A stretch of DNA of 34,772 bases from Spirochaetaceae bacterium (GTDB lineage Bacteria; Spirochaetota; Spirochaetia; DSM-27196; Alkalispirochaetaceae): assembly GCA_007695175.1 (NCBI GenBank), contig REEH01000145.1, positions 1 through 34,772 of the forward strand, in the 5' to 3' direction. The notes beneath the pieces were generated by a model. The model saw only the letters and a list, made by a program, of their open reading frames with translations. It had not been told where the DNA came from and searched no databases. A program made the position numbers and the translations under genes. Shown here piece after piece: positions 15,467-23,097 of the stretch. Every line of letters starts with the position of its first letter. Position 1 is the first letter of the stretch.

Positions 15467-15484
15467 CAGACCAGATCTGGTCTG
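15467..15484. promoter_or_regulatory. Perfect 18 bp palindrome, likely antitoxin operator
   Basis: CAGACCAGATCTGGTCTG is perfectly symmetric and begins 8 bp after the -10 box of the antitoxin promoter, about 32 bp before the ATG. Phd-type antitoxins bind palindromes at this location to repress their own operon, so this is the expected autoregulatory site. Confidence 0.6.
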
Positions 15485-15515
15485 GTTTACACCTTGCCGT
15501 GGGGGAGGAAAGCCT

Positions 15516-15755
15516 ATGGTCATAAACACGATTACGGAAGCTAAAGCCCAATTGTCGGCTCTCGTGGATCGTGCCGCACAGGGTGAAGAGATTATTATCA
15601 GCAAAGCGGGAAAAGCCGTTGCCGTACTCGTCCCCTATCCCCGGGCAGTTCACGCTCGGAAACCGGGCCGGCTCCGGGGTCGCATAAGGATAGCTGACGA
15701 TTTTGACACTCTACCGGAGGATATTGCGGAAGCTTTCGGGGCATCGCAGGAATGA
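15516..15755 (+). CDS. Phd/YefM-family antitoxin
   Basis: This 79-residue protein is a full-length type II antitoxin: ITEAKAQLSALVDRAAQGEE for DNA binding and dimerisation, IIISKAGKAVAVLVPY completing the Phd fold, and the C-terminal toxin-binding tail GRLRGRIRIADDFDTLPED typical of antitoxins paired with VapC PIN toxins. Its stop overlaps an ATG (ATGA at 15752-15755), where the toxin gene normally starts. The toxin that follows is truncated, so the antitoxin may now be an orphan that can still bind its operator or neutralise a related toxin elsewhere. Confidence 0.88.
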   Translation: MVINTITEAKAQLSALVDRAAQGEEIIISKAGKAVAVLVPYPRAVHARKPGRLRGRIRIADDFDTLPEDIAEAFGASQE

Positions 15756-15963
15756 AGAGGATTGGCTCGAAGCCCTGCGCGCCGACGGTGTACAGCAGAT
15801 CCCGATTCAGTGGCACCACGCAGAGCGCGTCCGTGCCTTGCCGGATATCCACCGCGATCCCTTTGATCGCATCCTGATCACCCAGGCTATCGAGGAACAC
15901 CTCGTCCTGGTGACGGCAGATGAAACGATTCAAAAATACCCTGTACAATGCCTGGCCAACTGA
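15752..15963 (+). pseudogene. Truncated VapC-like PIN-domain toxin, N-terminal half missing
   Basis: Read in the frame of codon 15751, the sequence gives EEDWLEALRADGVQQIPIQW, then HHAERVRALPDIHRDPFDRI and LITQAIEEHLVLVTADETIQ, the C-terminal half of a VapC PIN toxin including the HRDPFDR and TAD motifs. The expected first 55-60 residues, with the DTH active-site Asp and the conserved Glu, are absent. The ATG overlapping the antitoxin stop (15752) is in another frame and gives an unrelated 53-codon peptide. An out-of-frame internal deletion just after the toxin start codon explains this. The product should not be an active ribonuclease. Confidence 0.75.
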
Positions 15964-16020
15964 GATCATGTGCCGCCGGGCACGGGGCGCGCCGTGATTT
16001 CGTGGCTTCCTCTTCCGTGT

Positions 16021-16047
16021 TATAATAGAGACAGCAAATCACGGAGG
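16021..16047 (+). promoter_or_regulatory. -10 box and ribosome site of the class V aminotransferase
   Basis: A perfect TATAAT (16021-16026) stands 28 bp before ATG 16055, with the ribosome site GGAGG at 16043-16047. No good -35 box is visible at the right spacing (TTTCGT at 15998-16003), so an activator may be needed. Confidence 0.55.
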
Positions 16048-16054
16048 TACTGAT

Positions 16055-17185
16055 ATGCCCGGTCTCAATCCAAACGTTGATCCCGACGGTCTTCTGGAGT
16101 ACTCGGTCGTCTTCACGGATCGATCCCTCAACCACATGTCGCAGGCGTTCCAGGAGGTGATGCGTGATATTTCCGCCTCGCTCAAGCGCGTGTACAAGGC
16201 CCACTCAGTGGCACTTGTCCCCGGGGGCGGGACCTACGCCATGGAAGCGGTAGCGCGGCAGTTTGCGGGAGAAAAACCGTGCCTGATCGTGCGGAACGGC
16301 CTCTTCAGCTTTCGCTGGACCCAGATACTCGACACCTGTTGTATTTCGCAGGACCAGACGGTCGTGAAGGCACGGCGCACAGCCGAAGGTTCCCGGGCGC
16401 CCTGGGCCCCGGCACCGCTGGAGGAGATTGTCGATTCCATTCACAAGCACAAGCCGGCCGTGGTCTTCGCGCCCCACGTGGAGACGTCCGCGGGGATCAT
16501 CCTGCCCGACGAGTACATCCGAGCCATCGGCGAGGCTGCACACGAGGTGGGAGCCATTTTTGTCCTCGATTGCGTCGCCTCCGGCGCGGTCTGGGTGGAC
16601 ATGGCGGTGCAGAACGTGGACGTGCTGATCAGCGCACCCCAGAAGGGGTGGTCCTCCACGCCCTGCGCCGGGATGGTGATGCTGAACGAGGATGCACGCA
16701 AGCAGGCGGAGGAGGCTAAAAGCAGCAGCTTTGCCTGTGACCTGGGCGCGTGGCTGCGCATCATGGACGCCTACGAGAAGGGTGGCCACGCGTACCATGC
16801 CACGATGCCCACCGACGGATTGCGCACCTTCCGCGATACGATCAGGGAGGTGGAGGCCATGGGCCTGGAGGCTGTCGCCAGGGCGCAGTGGGAGCTGGGC
16901 ACGCAGGCGCGGGCTCTTCTGGTGGAACGAGGATATCCCAGCGTAGCCGCCCACGGCTTTGAGGCGCCGGGCGTCGTGGTGAGCTACACCGAGGGCGAGG
17001 GAGCGCTCACGGCAAAGAAGTTTGCCCAGGCCGGCCTGCAGGTCGCTGCGGGCGTACCCCTGAAGTGTGACGAGGGGGACGATTTCCACACCTTCCGGGT
17101 GGGTCTCTTTGGTCTGGACAAGCTTCAGAATATCGAGCGTACGGTGCAGTACCTGCGGGAGGCGCTGGACAAGGTGGGGAAGTAA
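16055..17185 (+). CDS. Class V PLP-dependent aminotransferase (alanine-glyoxylate/serine-glyoxylate type)
   Basis: The 376-residue protein has VPGGGTYAMEAVARQF (residues 55-70) for cofactor phosphate binding, HVETSAGIILP (141-151), the PLP-ring Asp172 in FVLDCVASGAVWVDM, and the Schiff-base Lys197 in SAPQKGWSSTP. This is the class V fold used by alanine-glyoxylate, serine-glyoxylate and 2-aminoethylphosphonate aminotransferases, which move an amino group to glyoxylate or pyruvate. The exact donor cannot be told. The phrase SAPQKGWSSTPCAGMVML fits the alanine-glyoxylate group. It has its own TATAAT and strong ribosome site. A short-chain dehydrogenase follows after 44 bp. Confidence 0.85.
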   Translation: MPGLNPNVDPDGLLEYSVVFTDRSLNHMSQAFQEVMRDISASLKRVYKAHSVALVPGGGTYAMEAVARQFAGEKPCLIVRNGLFSFRWTQILDTCCISQDQTVVKARRTAEGSRAPWAPAPLEEIVDSIHKHKPAVVFAPHVETSAGIILPDEYIRAIGEAAHEVGAIFVLDCVASGAVWVDMAVQNVDVLISAPQKGWSSTPCAGMVMLNEDARKQAEEAKSSSFACDLGAWLRIMDAYEKGGHAYHATMPTDGLRTFRDTIREVEAMGLEAVARAQWELGTQARALLVERGYPSVAAHGFEAPGVVVSYTEGEGALTAKKFAQAGLQVAAGVPLKCDEGDDFHTFRVGLFGLDKLQNIERTVQYLREALDKVGK

Positions 17186-17215
17186 CGCGAATAGCGCTAA
17201 AACTTTCCCCTCTGC

Positions 17216-17221
17216 TATGAT
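17216..17221 (+). promoter_or_regulatory. -10-like TATGAT 8 nt before a start codon
   Basis: TATGAT matches the -10 consensus at five of six positions and ends 8 nt before ATG 17230, which lacks any ribosome site. No -35 box is seen. A leaderless transcript is the simplest reading. Confidence 0.4.
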
Positions 17222-17229
17222 GCGATTAT

Positions 17230-17979
17230 ATGAACGCTTCACTCTTTGAGGGGCAGCTTGCCCTGGTTACCGGCGCCGGCGGCGGGATCGGCGCCGCGAT
17301 CTCCCGGGCTTGCGCCGAACGGGGCGCCTCGCTCGTACTCACGGCGCGCGACCGGGAGAAGCTGGAGGCGGTACGCAGTTCCCTGCCGCGGCCGGGGGAG
17401 CACCACCTGGTGCCGGCGGATCTGACGCACGACGGAGAGCTGCACCGACTGTGTCAGGCGGTGCTGGATCTGGCCCGGAAGAATCCCCTGGGCGTCCTCG
17501 TGCTGAATGCAGGGGCCGCTCTCAACGCATCAATTGAAGAGACCACGGTGGAGCAGTGGGACGGGCTTTTCGCGATCAACGCACGCGCCCCCTTTCTCCT
17601 GGTAAAGCACCTGCTTCCGGCGCTGCGCGCCAACCCCCGCCCCGGAGGCCCCAGGATCATCGCGATCGGGTCGGTAGTGAGCACCGAGGCGTACGTGGAC
17701 CAGGGAGCGTACTCCGCGAGCAAGCACGCCCTCTACGGGCTTACTCGCGTCCTGGCCAAGGAACTGCATCGCGATGGAAGCAGGATCCAGGTGCACAGCG
17801 TACATCCGGGAGGAGTAGACACGGACATGATCCGCGCCGTGCGACCGGACATCGACGGGACGCACCTGATCGGCCCCGGAGAGATCGCTCAGATCGTAGG
17901 ATCGCTCCTGGATCTGCAGGGCAACGCCATGGTGGAGGAGGTACGCATCCGGCGGCGCGCCAGGGAGCCCTGGGCGTGA
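17230..17979 (+). CDS. Short-chain dehydrogenase/reductase
   Basis: Classical SDR of 249 residues: TGAGGGIG cofactor loop, VLNAG, catalytic Ser in AIGSVVSTEAYVDQ, and the Tyr-Lys pair in GAYSASKHALYGL, followed by SVHPGGVDTDM. It oxidises or reduces a small alcohol or carbonyl with NAD(P)H; the substrate is not evident. The short C-terminus RRRAREPWA is basic. No Shine-Dalgarno sequence precedes ATG 17230. It may also be read from the upstream aminotransferase transcript, because the gap is only 44 bp and holds no terminator. Confidence 0.88.
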   Translation: MNASLFEGQLALVTGAGGGIGAAISRACAERGASLVLTARDREKLEAVRSSLPRPGEHHLVPADLTHDGELHRLCQAVLDLARKNPLGVLVLNAGAALNASIEETTVEQWDGLFAINARAPFLLVKHLLPALRANPRPGGPRIIAIGSVVSTEAYVDQGAYSASKHALYGLTRVLAKELHRDGSRIQVHSVHPGGVDTDMIRAVRPDIDGTHLIGPGEIAQIVGSLLDLQGNAMVEEVRIRRRAREPWA

Positions 17980-18027
17980 GAGAACGAAAAACTCTGGACG
18001 ACTCGCGATAATCCTAAAATATTAATA

Positions 18028-18047
18028 ATCTGCTTTTATAAGCAGAT
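18028..18047. terminator. Hairpin after the short-chain dehydrogenase, possible terminator
   Basis: ATCTGCTT (18028-18035) and AAGCAGAT (18040-18047) form a perfect 8 bp stem with a TTAT loop in a strikingly AT-rich stretch (18010-18106). It lacks an immediate T-run on the plus strand; a run of six T appears about 17 bp later. It could be a weak terminator or an operator for the next gene. Confidence 0.4.
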
Positions 18048-18067
18048 AAAGCGTGAGAATAACTTTT

Positions 18068-18097
18068 TTGTTGCTTAACGAAAAATAAGGCTATAGT
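18068..18097 (+). promoter_or_regulatory. Promoter of the lipoprotein gene, leaderless arrangement
   Basis: TTGTTG (18068-18073) and TATAGT (18092-18097) are 18 bp apart in AT-rich DNA. TATAGT matches the -10 consensus at five of six positions and ends 9 nt before ATG 18107, with no ribosome site between. Confidence 0.55.
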
Positions 18098-18106
18098 ATT
18101 TAGACT

Positions 18107-19064
18107 ATGATCTCTTATTGCAGACGGAACACGCTCCTTCCCGCGGCACTTTTGGTGCTAATTCTCGCTTTACTGCCGGTAATGGGGTGCCGGGTAGAGT
18201 CAGCGCCCTTCGGAAACCCCTTTGACCCCGATGCCGCCGGAGTTCCGGATCCCGTACAGGGGGTAGCGCTGGTCGCCTACCGGGACGGAGTGTATCGCTT
18301 CCAATGGCACGATCCGCCACAGGCGGCGCTGGCCGGGGTGGAAGTAACGCTGGAACCACTCGGTCTTTCCGGTTTTGCCCCAGCGGGAGATCAGCTTGTA
18401 GAGATCGCCGCTCCCAGCACGGAGCAGTTGTTGTTGCTCACCCTGGTCTGCGTGGATGTGCACGACAACACGAAGCGAACCGGTCTATCTGCTTTTACCG
18501 GGAGAACGCAGCTACGCTGCGTCTCAGTCCACCCTCGCCGATCCCCCGGATGTTCCCCATAACAATCACGTATACTTCTTCGACGAAAAAGGGATGTTTG
18601 CAGGATTCAACCAGTTTGAGGGCGATGATACCAATGTGCTGGATATGTATGTCTATAACTCGCGATCACCTTTGACAGGAACATTAAGCACGGAACACAA
18701 ATTCAACGGAGACGGGTCGCTGCAGGAATACGTCCTGTTTGAGTTTGACAACACAGCACGCACCGTTACGCGCTGGGAGTACGATCCCGCCGGGGTACTG
18801 CAGAGCCGATTGGAAGCGGAAATTGATCTGGAAGGCTACATCCACGTGGGCTATATCTACGACGCCGCGGGCAGCCTCCTGCAGACGCAGAATCCTACGT
18901 ACGATGAACGGGGTATTCTGACCGCCTATATCTTTCGCGACCCCGATGGAACGGTTCTGATGTCTGACGTTTTGATTTCCGACACGGAAGGAAACCTTCG
19001 CGTCCGGGAGAGATATGATGGTGCGGGCACGCTCGTCCGGACGCGGGAATTCTTTGACGATTAG
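18107..19064 (+). pseudogene. Secreted lipoprotein with beta-rich repeats, broken by a frameshift
   Basis: The 5' frame (18107-18562) starts with a lipoprotein signal peptide: a basic start, a Leu/Ala core and the lipobox VMGC (Cys28). It then reads GNPFDPDAAGVPDPVQGVAL and a fibronectin-like strand pattern up to VDVHDNTKRTGLSAF. The sense then passes to another frame (stop at 19064) with SYAASQSTLADPPDVPHNN and three or four YD-like repeats (EFDNTARTVTRWEYDPAGVL, YIYDAAGSLLQT, YDERGILTAYI, RYDGAGTLVRT). The switch lies near 18490-18530 and needs a one-base change. The parts fit as one surface lipoprotein of roughly 318 residues. It may be a true pseudogene, phase variation or a sequencing error. 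Function unknown. Confidence 0.6.
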
Positions 19065-19071
19065 GGCGGGC

Positions 19072-19092
19072 ATCCGAAGCTTCCCGGATTTT
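19072..19092. terminator. Weak hairpin between convergent genes
   Basis: ATCCG (19072-19076) pairs with CGGAT (19085-19089) around an 8 nt loop, followed on the plus strand by a short T run (19089-19092). It is placed to end the lipoprotein transcript and overlaps the stop of the formate dehydrogenase gene. Confidence 0.35.
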
Positions 19093-21844
19093 ACTGACCC
19101 CGGACGGTGTGCGTCGAGACCCGCTCCACCGCACAGGCGGACAACTTGAACGGCGCAATTCTGGAGAGCGGATCGAGCTCGCCCCGGGTGAGGTTGTTTA
19201 CCGGAGACTCGGAGAAGTGCCAGGGCATGAAGAGTTCGCCCGGAGCTACCTCCTTGCTCGCCCGCAGCGTGGTGGTCAACTCCCCGCGCCCGTTGTAGAG
19301 ACGGACCCTCTCGCCGTCGGATAGCTCCTGCCTCCGCGCGTCGAGGGGGTTCATCAGGACGTACGATTCGTTGACGAAGCTGTTGAGCGAGTTGTTCCGC
19401 CGGGACATCGTGGCGGAATGGTACTGGTAGAGGAGGCGCCCCGAGTTGAGGATAAAGGGAAAGCGCTCGGAAGAACGTTCTCCCGGCTCCACGTGGTCCA
19501 CGGGGTTGAGGATCGCCCTGCCGTCGGGGGTGTTGAAGCGCTCCAGGAAGAGCGTCGCCGTCCCGGGGTGATCCGCCGCGGGACAGGGCCACTGGATCCC
19601 CTCCGTCTCGATCCGCCCGTAGCTTATACCTCCCAGCATCGGCGCTGCCCGGGCTATCTCCTCAAAGATCTCCCGCGCGGATTCGTATTGCCCGATAGGC
19701 GCACCCATGCGTTCCGCCAGTTCCACCAGAATACGCCAGTCTTCCCGTGCCTCCCCGGGGGATTCCACCGCTTTGCGCACGCGCAGAACCCGCCGATCGC
19801 TGTTTACAAAGGTCCCCTCCTTCTCCGCAAAGGAGGCGGCGGGAAGTACCACGTGGGCGTAGCGCGTTGTCTCGGTCTCGAAGATATCCTGCACCACCAG
19901 GAAATCGAGGCGTTCCAGTGACTCCCGTGTGTGGTTCAGGTCCGGATCGGTGACCATCGGATTCTCTCCCATGATGTAGAGTCCGCGCACTCTGCCCTCG
20001 TGGGCGGCGTGCATGATCTCCACCGTGGAGAGCCCCGGGTCGGCCGGCAGGACCTCCCCGGAAACACCCCAGAGCGCGGCCATGCGGGTGCGGTTGGCTT
20101 CATCCGTCACGGGGATGTACCCGGGGAAGAGCCTGGGAGAGCATCCCACGTCGGTTGCTCCCTGCACGTTGTTCTGTCCCCGGGGCGGGTCAATACCGCA
20201 GCGCTCCCGCCCGATCTGCCCGGTGATCAGCATCATATTGATAAGCGCGAAGACGTTGTTGGTCCCCGTCACCTGCTGGCTCATGCCCATACCGGTGGCG
20301 ATCATCGCGGTGGGCGCCCGGGCGTAGGTTCGCGCCGCTTCCACCAGGAGATCCGCCGGTACGGTGGTGATCGTCTCCACTACCTCCGGCGTGTAGGCCT
20401 CCACCTGGAGGCGGAGTTCCCGCAGTGCATCCTGTCCGCCCTGGATGCGTTCGTCCACGAACTGCCGGTCCACGAGGTCCTCCTCAAAGATCTGCCGGAT
20501 CATTCCGTTGAGGAGCGCCACGTCCGTGCCCAGGCGCGGCTGAAGCCAGATATGGGCGTGCTTTACCAGGGGTGTCCATTTGGGATCACACACGATCAGT
20601 TTCATCCCCGTGCGCACCCCCGCCTTTACGTAGGTGGCGGTCACCGGATGCGTCTCGATCATGTTGTTGCCCGTGACGAAGAGACAGTCCGTGCGGGCAA
20701 AGTCCTCTATGGAGTTGGTTCCCGCACCATCCCCGATCGAACGGAGCATGGCGGTTACCGTCGATGCGTGGCAGAGGCGCGTGCAGTAGTCCAGGTTGTT
20801 GGTGCCGAACACCCGACGAACGAACTTCTGAAAGAGGTAGTTGTCCTCGTTGGTGCATTTGGCCGAGGCGTACCCCGCCAGCGCGTCGGGGCCGTGCCCG
20901 TCGCGAATCGCCCCGAAACGCTCGGCGATCAGGGTGAGCGCCTCATCCCAGCTCACCGGGACCAGTTCACCTTGCCGTCGCACCAGGGGCGTGGTGAGGC
21001 GTGCCGGGTGCGCCACGAAGTCGCAACCGAACCGACCCTTGACGCAAAGGCGGCCGTAGTTGGGCGAGAAATCCTCCACCCCGTTTACGCGGACGATCCG
21101 GCCCTCCTGTACGTTCAGTTCGATCTGGCACCCCACCCCGCAGTAGGGACAGGTGGAGATGACCTTTCGCTCCAGGCGATCCAGACGTATTGTCGCCCGG
21201 TGCGGTTTCTCTACCAGGGCTCCGGTGGGACAGAGCTGCACGCACTCGCCGCATCCGTCACACTCCGACTCCTCCCAGCGGTCAAAACCGGCGATGATGT
21301 GCGAGGCGATGCCGCGCTCCGAAAAGGAGAGAACGCTCTTGCCCTGGATCTCCTCGCACGCCTTGATACAGCGGAAGCACTTGATGCACTTCGCCGCGTC
21401 GTAGGTGAGGACCGGGGAGCTTTCATCGGCGTGGTACCCGATTTCACGACAGATATTGGGATAGCGTCGCGCCGCCGGATCGGTCAGGCCGTAGCGGTCC
21501 GTCAGCTCCCGCAGCTCGTCCCGCCACGTCCCGTCGTAGTCGTCGTCGTGTTCCGCCAGAAGATAATCCAGGGTATGCCGGCGCGCTTCCTCCAGCTCAT
21601 CGTCAAATGCGGTTACGCGCAGGCCCTCCCGAACGGCGACGGTGCAGGCCATCACCAGCCCGGGTCGGCCCTCGATTCTGGTCACGCACAGGCGGCATGC
21701 CCCGGTGGGGGAGAGGCGCTTGTGGTAGCAGAGTCCCGGGATATCAATCCCGTTCTCCCGGGCAACCTGGAGGAGGTTGGACCCCTCGAGCGCGGAAATT
21801 TCCCGTCCGTCGATGTGAACGGTGCTTCTTTTCCCGGTGCTCAT
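19091..21844 (-). CDS. NAD-linked formate dehydrogenase, molybdopterin catalytic (alpha) subunit
   Basis: The 917-residue protein has a NuoG-like front: 2Fe-2S ligands Cys39, 50, 53 and 67; two ferredoxin 4Fe-4S sites (Cys153/156/159/163 and 195/198/201/205); then the molybdopterin domain with CPYCGVGC (232/235/239, plus Cys267). The active site is RLCHAS, Cys358-His359, so it is a cysteine rather than selenocysteine enzyme. Formate is oxidised to CO2 at Mo or W and electrons pass to the NuoE/NuoF-like subunits encoded just upstream. The His-Cys3 4Fe-4S site usual after the first domain is gone: the segment LLAEHDDDYDGTWRDEL has the His but no Cys. It overlaps the NuoF-like gene by 4 bp (ATGA). 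Confidence 0.9.
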   Translation of the reverse strand: MSTGKRSTVHIDGREISALEGSNLLQVARENGIDIPGLCYHKRLSPTGACRLCVTRIEGRPGLVMACTVAVREGLRVTAFDDELEEARRHTLDYLLAEHDDDYDGTWRDELRELTDRYGLTDPAARRYPNICREIGYHADESSPVLTYDAAKCIKCFRCIKACEEIQGKSVLSFSERGIASHIIAGFDRWEESECDGCGECVQLCPTGALVEKPHRATIRLDRLERKVISTCPYCGVGCQIELNVQEGRIVRVNGVEDFSPNYGRLCVKGRFGCDFVAHPARLTTPLVRRQGELVPVSWDEALTLIAERFGAIRDGHGPDALAGYASAKCTNEDNYLFQKFVRRVFGTNNLDYCTRLCHASTVTAMLRSIGDGAGTNSIEDFARTDCLFVTGNNMIETHPVTATYVKAGVRTGMKLIVCDPKWTPLVKHAHIWLQPRLGTDVALLNGMIRQIFEEDLVDRQFVDERIQGGQDALRELRLQVEAYTPEVVETITTVPADLLVEAARTYARAPTAMIATGMGMSQQVTGTNNVFALINMMLITGQIGRERCGIDPPRGQNNVQGATDVGCSPRLFPGYIPVTDEANRTRMAALWGVSGEVLPADPGLSTVEIMHAAHEGRVRGLYIMGENPMVTDPDLNHTRESLERLDFLVVQDIFETETTRYAHVVLPAASFAEKEGTFVNSDRRVLRVRKAVESPGEAREDWRILVELAERMGAPIGQYESAREIFEEIARAAPMLGGISYGRIETEGIQWPCPAADHPGTATLFLERFNTPDGRAILNPVDHVEPGERSSERFPFILNSGRLLYQYHSATMSRRNNSLNSFVNESYVLMNPLDARRQELSDGERVRLYNGRGELTTTLRASKEVAPGELFMPWHFSESPVNNLTRGELDPLSRIAPFKLSACAVERVSTHTVRGQ

Positions 21845-23097
21845 CCTTCGCTCCCGTCGATCTCCGCCGGAAAATAGCGCGCCAGGCTGCGCAGAGGGAG
21901 GATCGGTGACTGTCCCAGCGGGCAGAGCGAATTGGCCGCCATGTATTCGCTCTCCCGGACGAGAGCTTCCAGTGGTTCCTTACGCCGGATCATGCGTACC
22001 AGGAGCGTCATGCCGACGCGGCAGGGTACGCATTTCCCGCAGGATTCGTGCTCAAAGAACTCCAGAATCGAGGTCGTCATCCGGCGGAGCGAACGCCCGT
22101 CCGCCATAACGATGACCGCCCCTGACCCAAGGACCGCTCCCTTCTCTTTGAGCGCGTCGTAGCACAGGGGTGTGTCCAGAACGGAGGCGTCCACGAACGT
22201 GCCCGCCGCGCCGCCGATGAGAACCGCCTTGAGCTTGTCCGCCCCGGCAAATCCAAAGATCAGTTCCCGCAGGGTGGTGCCAAGCTCTACCTCGTAGTAA
22301 CCCGGCCGTGCCACGTCGCCACTGACCGTGAAGATCTTGGTCCCCGGCGAATCGGGTGTGCCGAGACCGGTGTACCAGGCCGCCCCCCTGTCGATGATCG
22401 CGGGAATCGTGGCCAGGGTCTCAACGTTGTTGACCAGCGTGGGAGCTCCAAAGAGCCCCACCTCCGCCGGGAAGGGAGGCTTGATCCGGGGATAACCGCG
22501 TTTGCCCTCCAGGGATTCCAGCAGGGTGAGCTCCTCCCCGCAGAGGTAGGACCCCGCACCCAGGCGGATCTCGATCTCCACCGCACCGCCGGCCCCGGGG
22601 CTTGCACCGTTGCCGCCTGTGAAGCCACGCTCCCGGGCCTGCTCCAGGGCACGTCGCACACGCCGAATCGATGTGTCGTACTCCGCCCGGATATAGATAT
22701 AGGCCCGGGCAGCGCCGATCGCGTGGGCGGCAATGAGGATACCCTCGATCAGGAGGTGCGGATCCCGCTCCATAATAATCCGGTCCTTGAACGTCCCCGG
22801 CTCACCCTCGTCGGCGTTGCACACCACGTAGACCGGTGCGGGCGGCGCGGGGGGCGCCGGGGGTGCAGTCGCCTGCCGGGTAAAGCGTTCCTTGAGTCCG
22901 GCGGAAAACCCTGCTCCCCCGCGGCCGCGCAAACTCGCCGCAACAAGCTCCTCGATAACCGCCTCCCGGGGCATCGCACGCGCTTTAGCGAGCGATCGGT
23001 AACCTCCGGCGTTCAGGTAGTCTTCAATCTTCTCCGGATCGATCGACCCTACGTTCCGCAGAGTAATGCGCGTCTCCGCGGGGTGCGCTTCAGCCAC
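21841..23097 (-). CDS. NuoF-like FMN/NAD(H)-binding beta subunit of formate dehydrogenase
   Basis: The 418-residue subunit has the NADH site RGRGGAGFSAGLKE, the FMN site CNADEGEPGTFKDR and GAGSYLCGEELTLLESLEGK, PTLVNNVETLA, and the 4Fe-4S ligands in ESCGKCVPCR with the later Cys in SLCPLGQ. It passes electrons between the formate dehydrogenase iron-sulfur chain and NAD+. A GTG start at 23097 is chosen: GGGAGG lies 7 bp upstream, and the codon overlaps the preceding stop by 8 bp (GTGGCTGA); the open frame back to 23145 is not protein-like. Two low-complexity stretches (APPAPPAPPAP and GGNGASPGAGG) interrupt conserved segments. There is no N-terminal thioredoxin-like domain. Confidence 0.9.
   Translation of the reverse strand: MAEAHPAETRITLRNVGSIDPEKIEDYLNAGGYRSLAKARAMPREAVIEELVAASLRGRGGAGFSAGLKERFTRQATAPPAPPAPPAPVYVVCNADEGEPGTFKDRIIMERDPHLLIEGILIAAHAIGAARAYIYIRAEYDTSIRRVRRALEQARERGFTGGNGASPGAGGAVEIEIRLGAGSYLCGEELTLLESLEGKRGYPRIKPPFPAEVGLFGAPTLVNNVETLATIPAIIDRGAAWYTGLGTPDSPGTKIFTVSGDVARPGYYEVELGTTLRELIFGFAGADKLKAVLIGGAAGTFVDASVLDTPLCYDALKEKGAVLGSGAVIVMADGRSLRRMTTSILEFFEHESCGKCVPCRVGMTLLVRMIRRKEPLEALVRESEYMAANSLCPLGQSPILPLRSLARYFPAEIDGSEG

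Noticed and set aside
15395-15604. 5' part of the minus-strand frame upstream of the UROD remnant
   Set aside because: It is antisense to the antitoxin and its promoter and shows no UROD similarity.
15703-15963. An intact VapC toxin starting at ATG 15703 inside the antitoxin gene
   Set aside because: The first 15 codons are antitoxin DNA in another frame without PIN similarity, and the catalytic N-terminal half is absent, so a remnant is the better call.
20760-20790. Selenocysteine in the formate dehydrogenase active site
   Set aside because: The codon in RLCHAS is an ordinary cysteine codon, with no in-frame TGA.
19931-21877. 648-codon open frame on the plus strand
   Set aside because: It is antisense to the formate dehydrogenase alpha subunit, whose cluster and active-site motifs are unmistakable; long antisense frames are common in GC-rich DNA.
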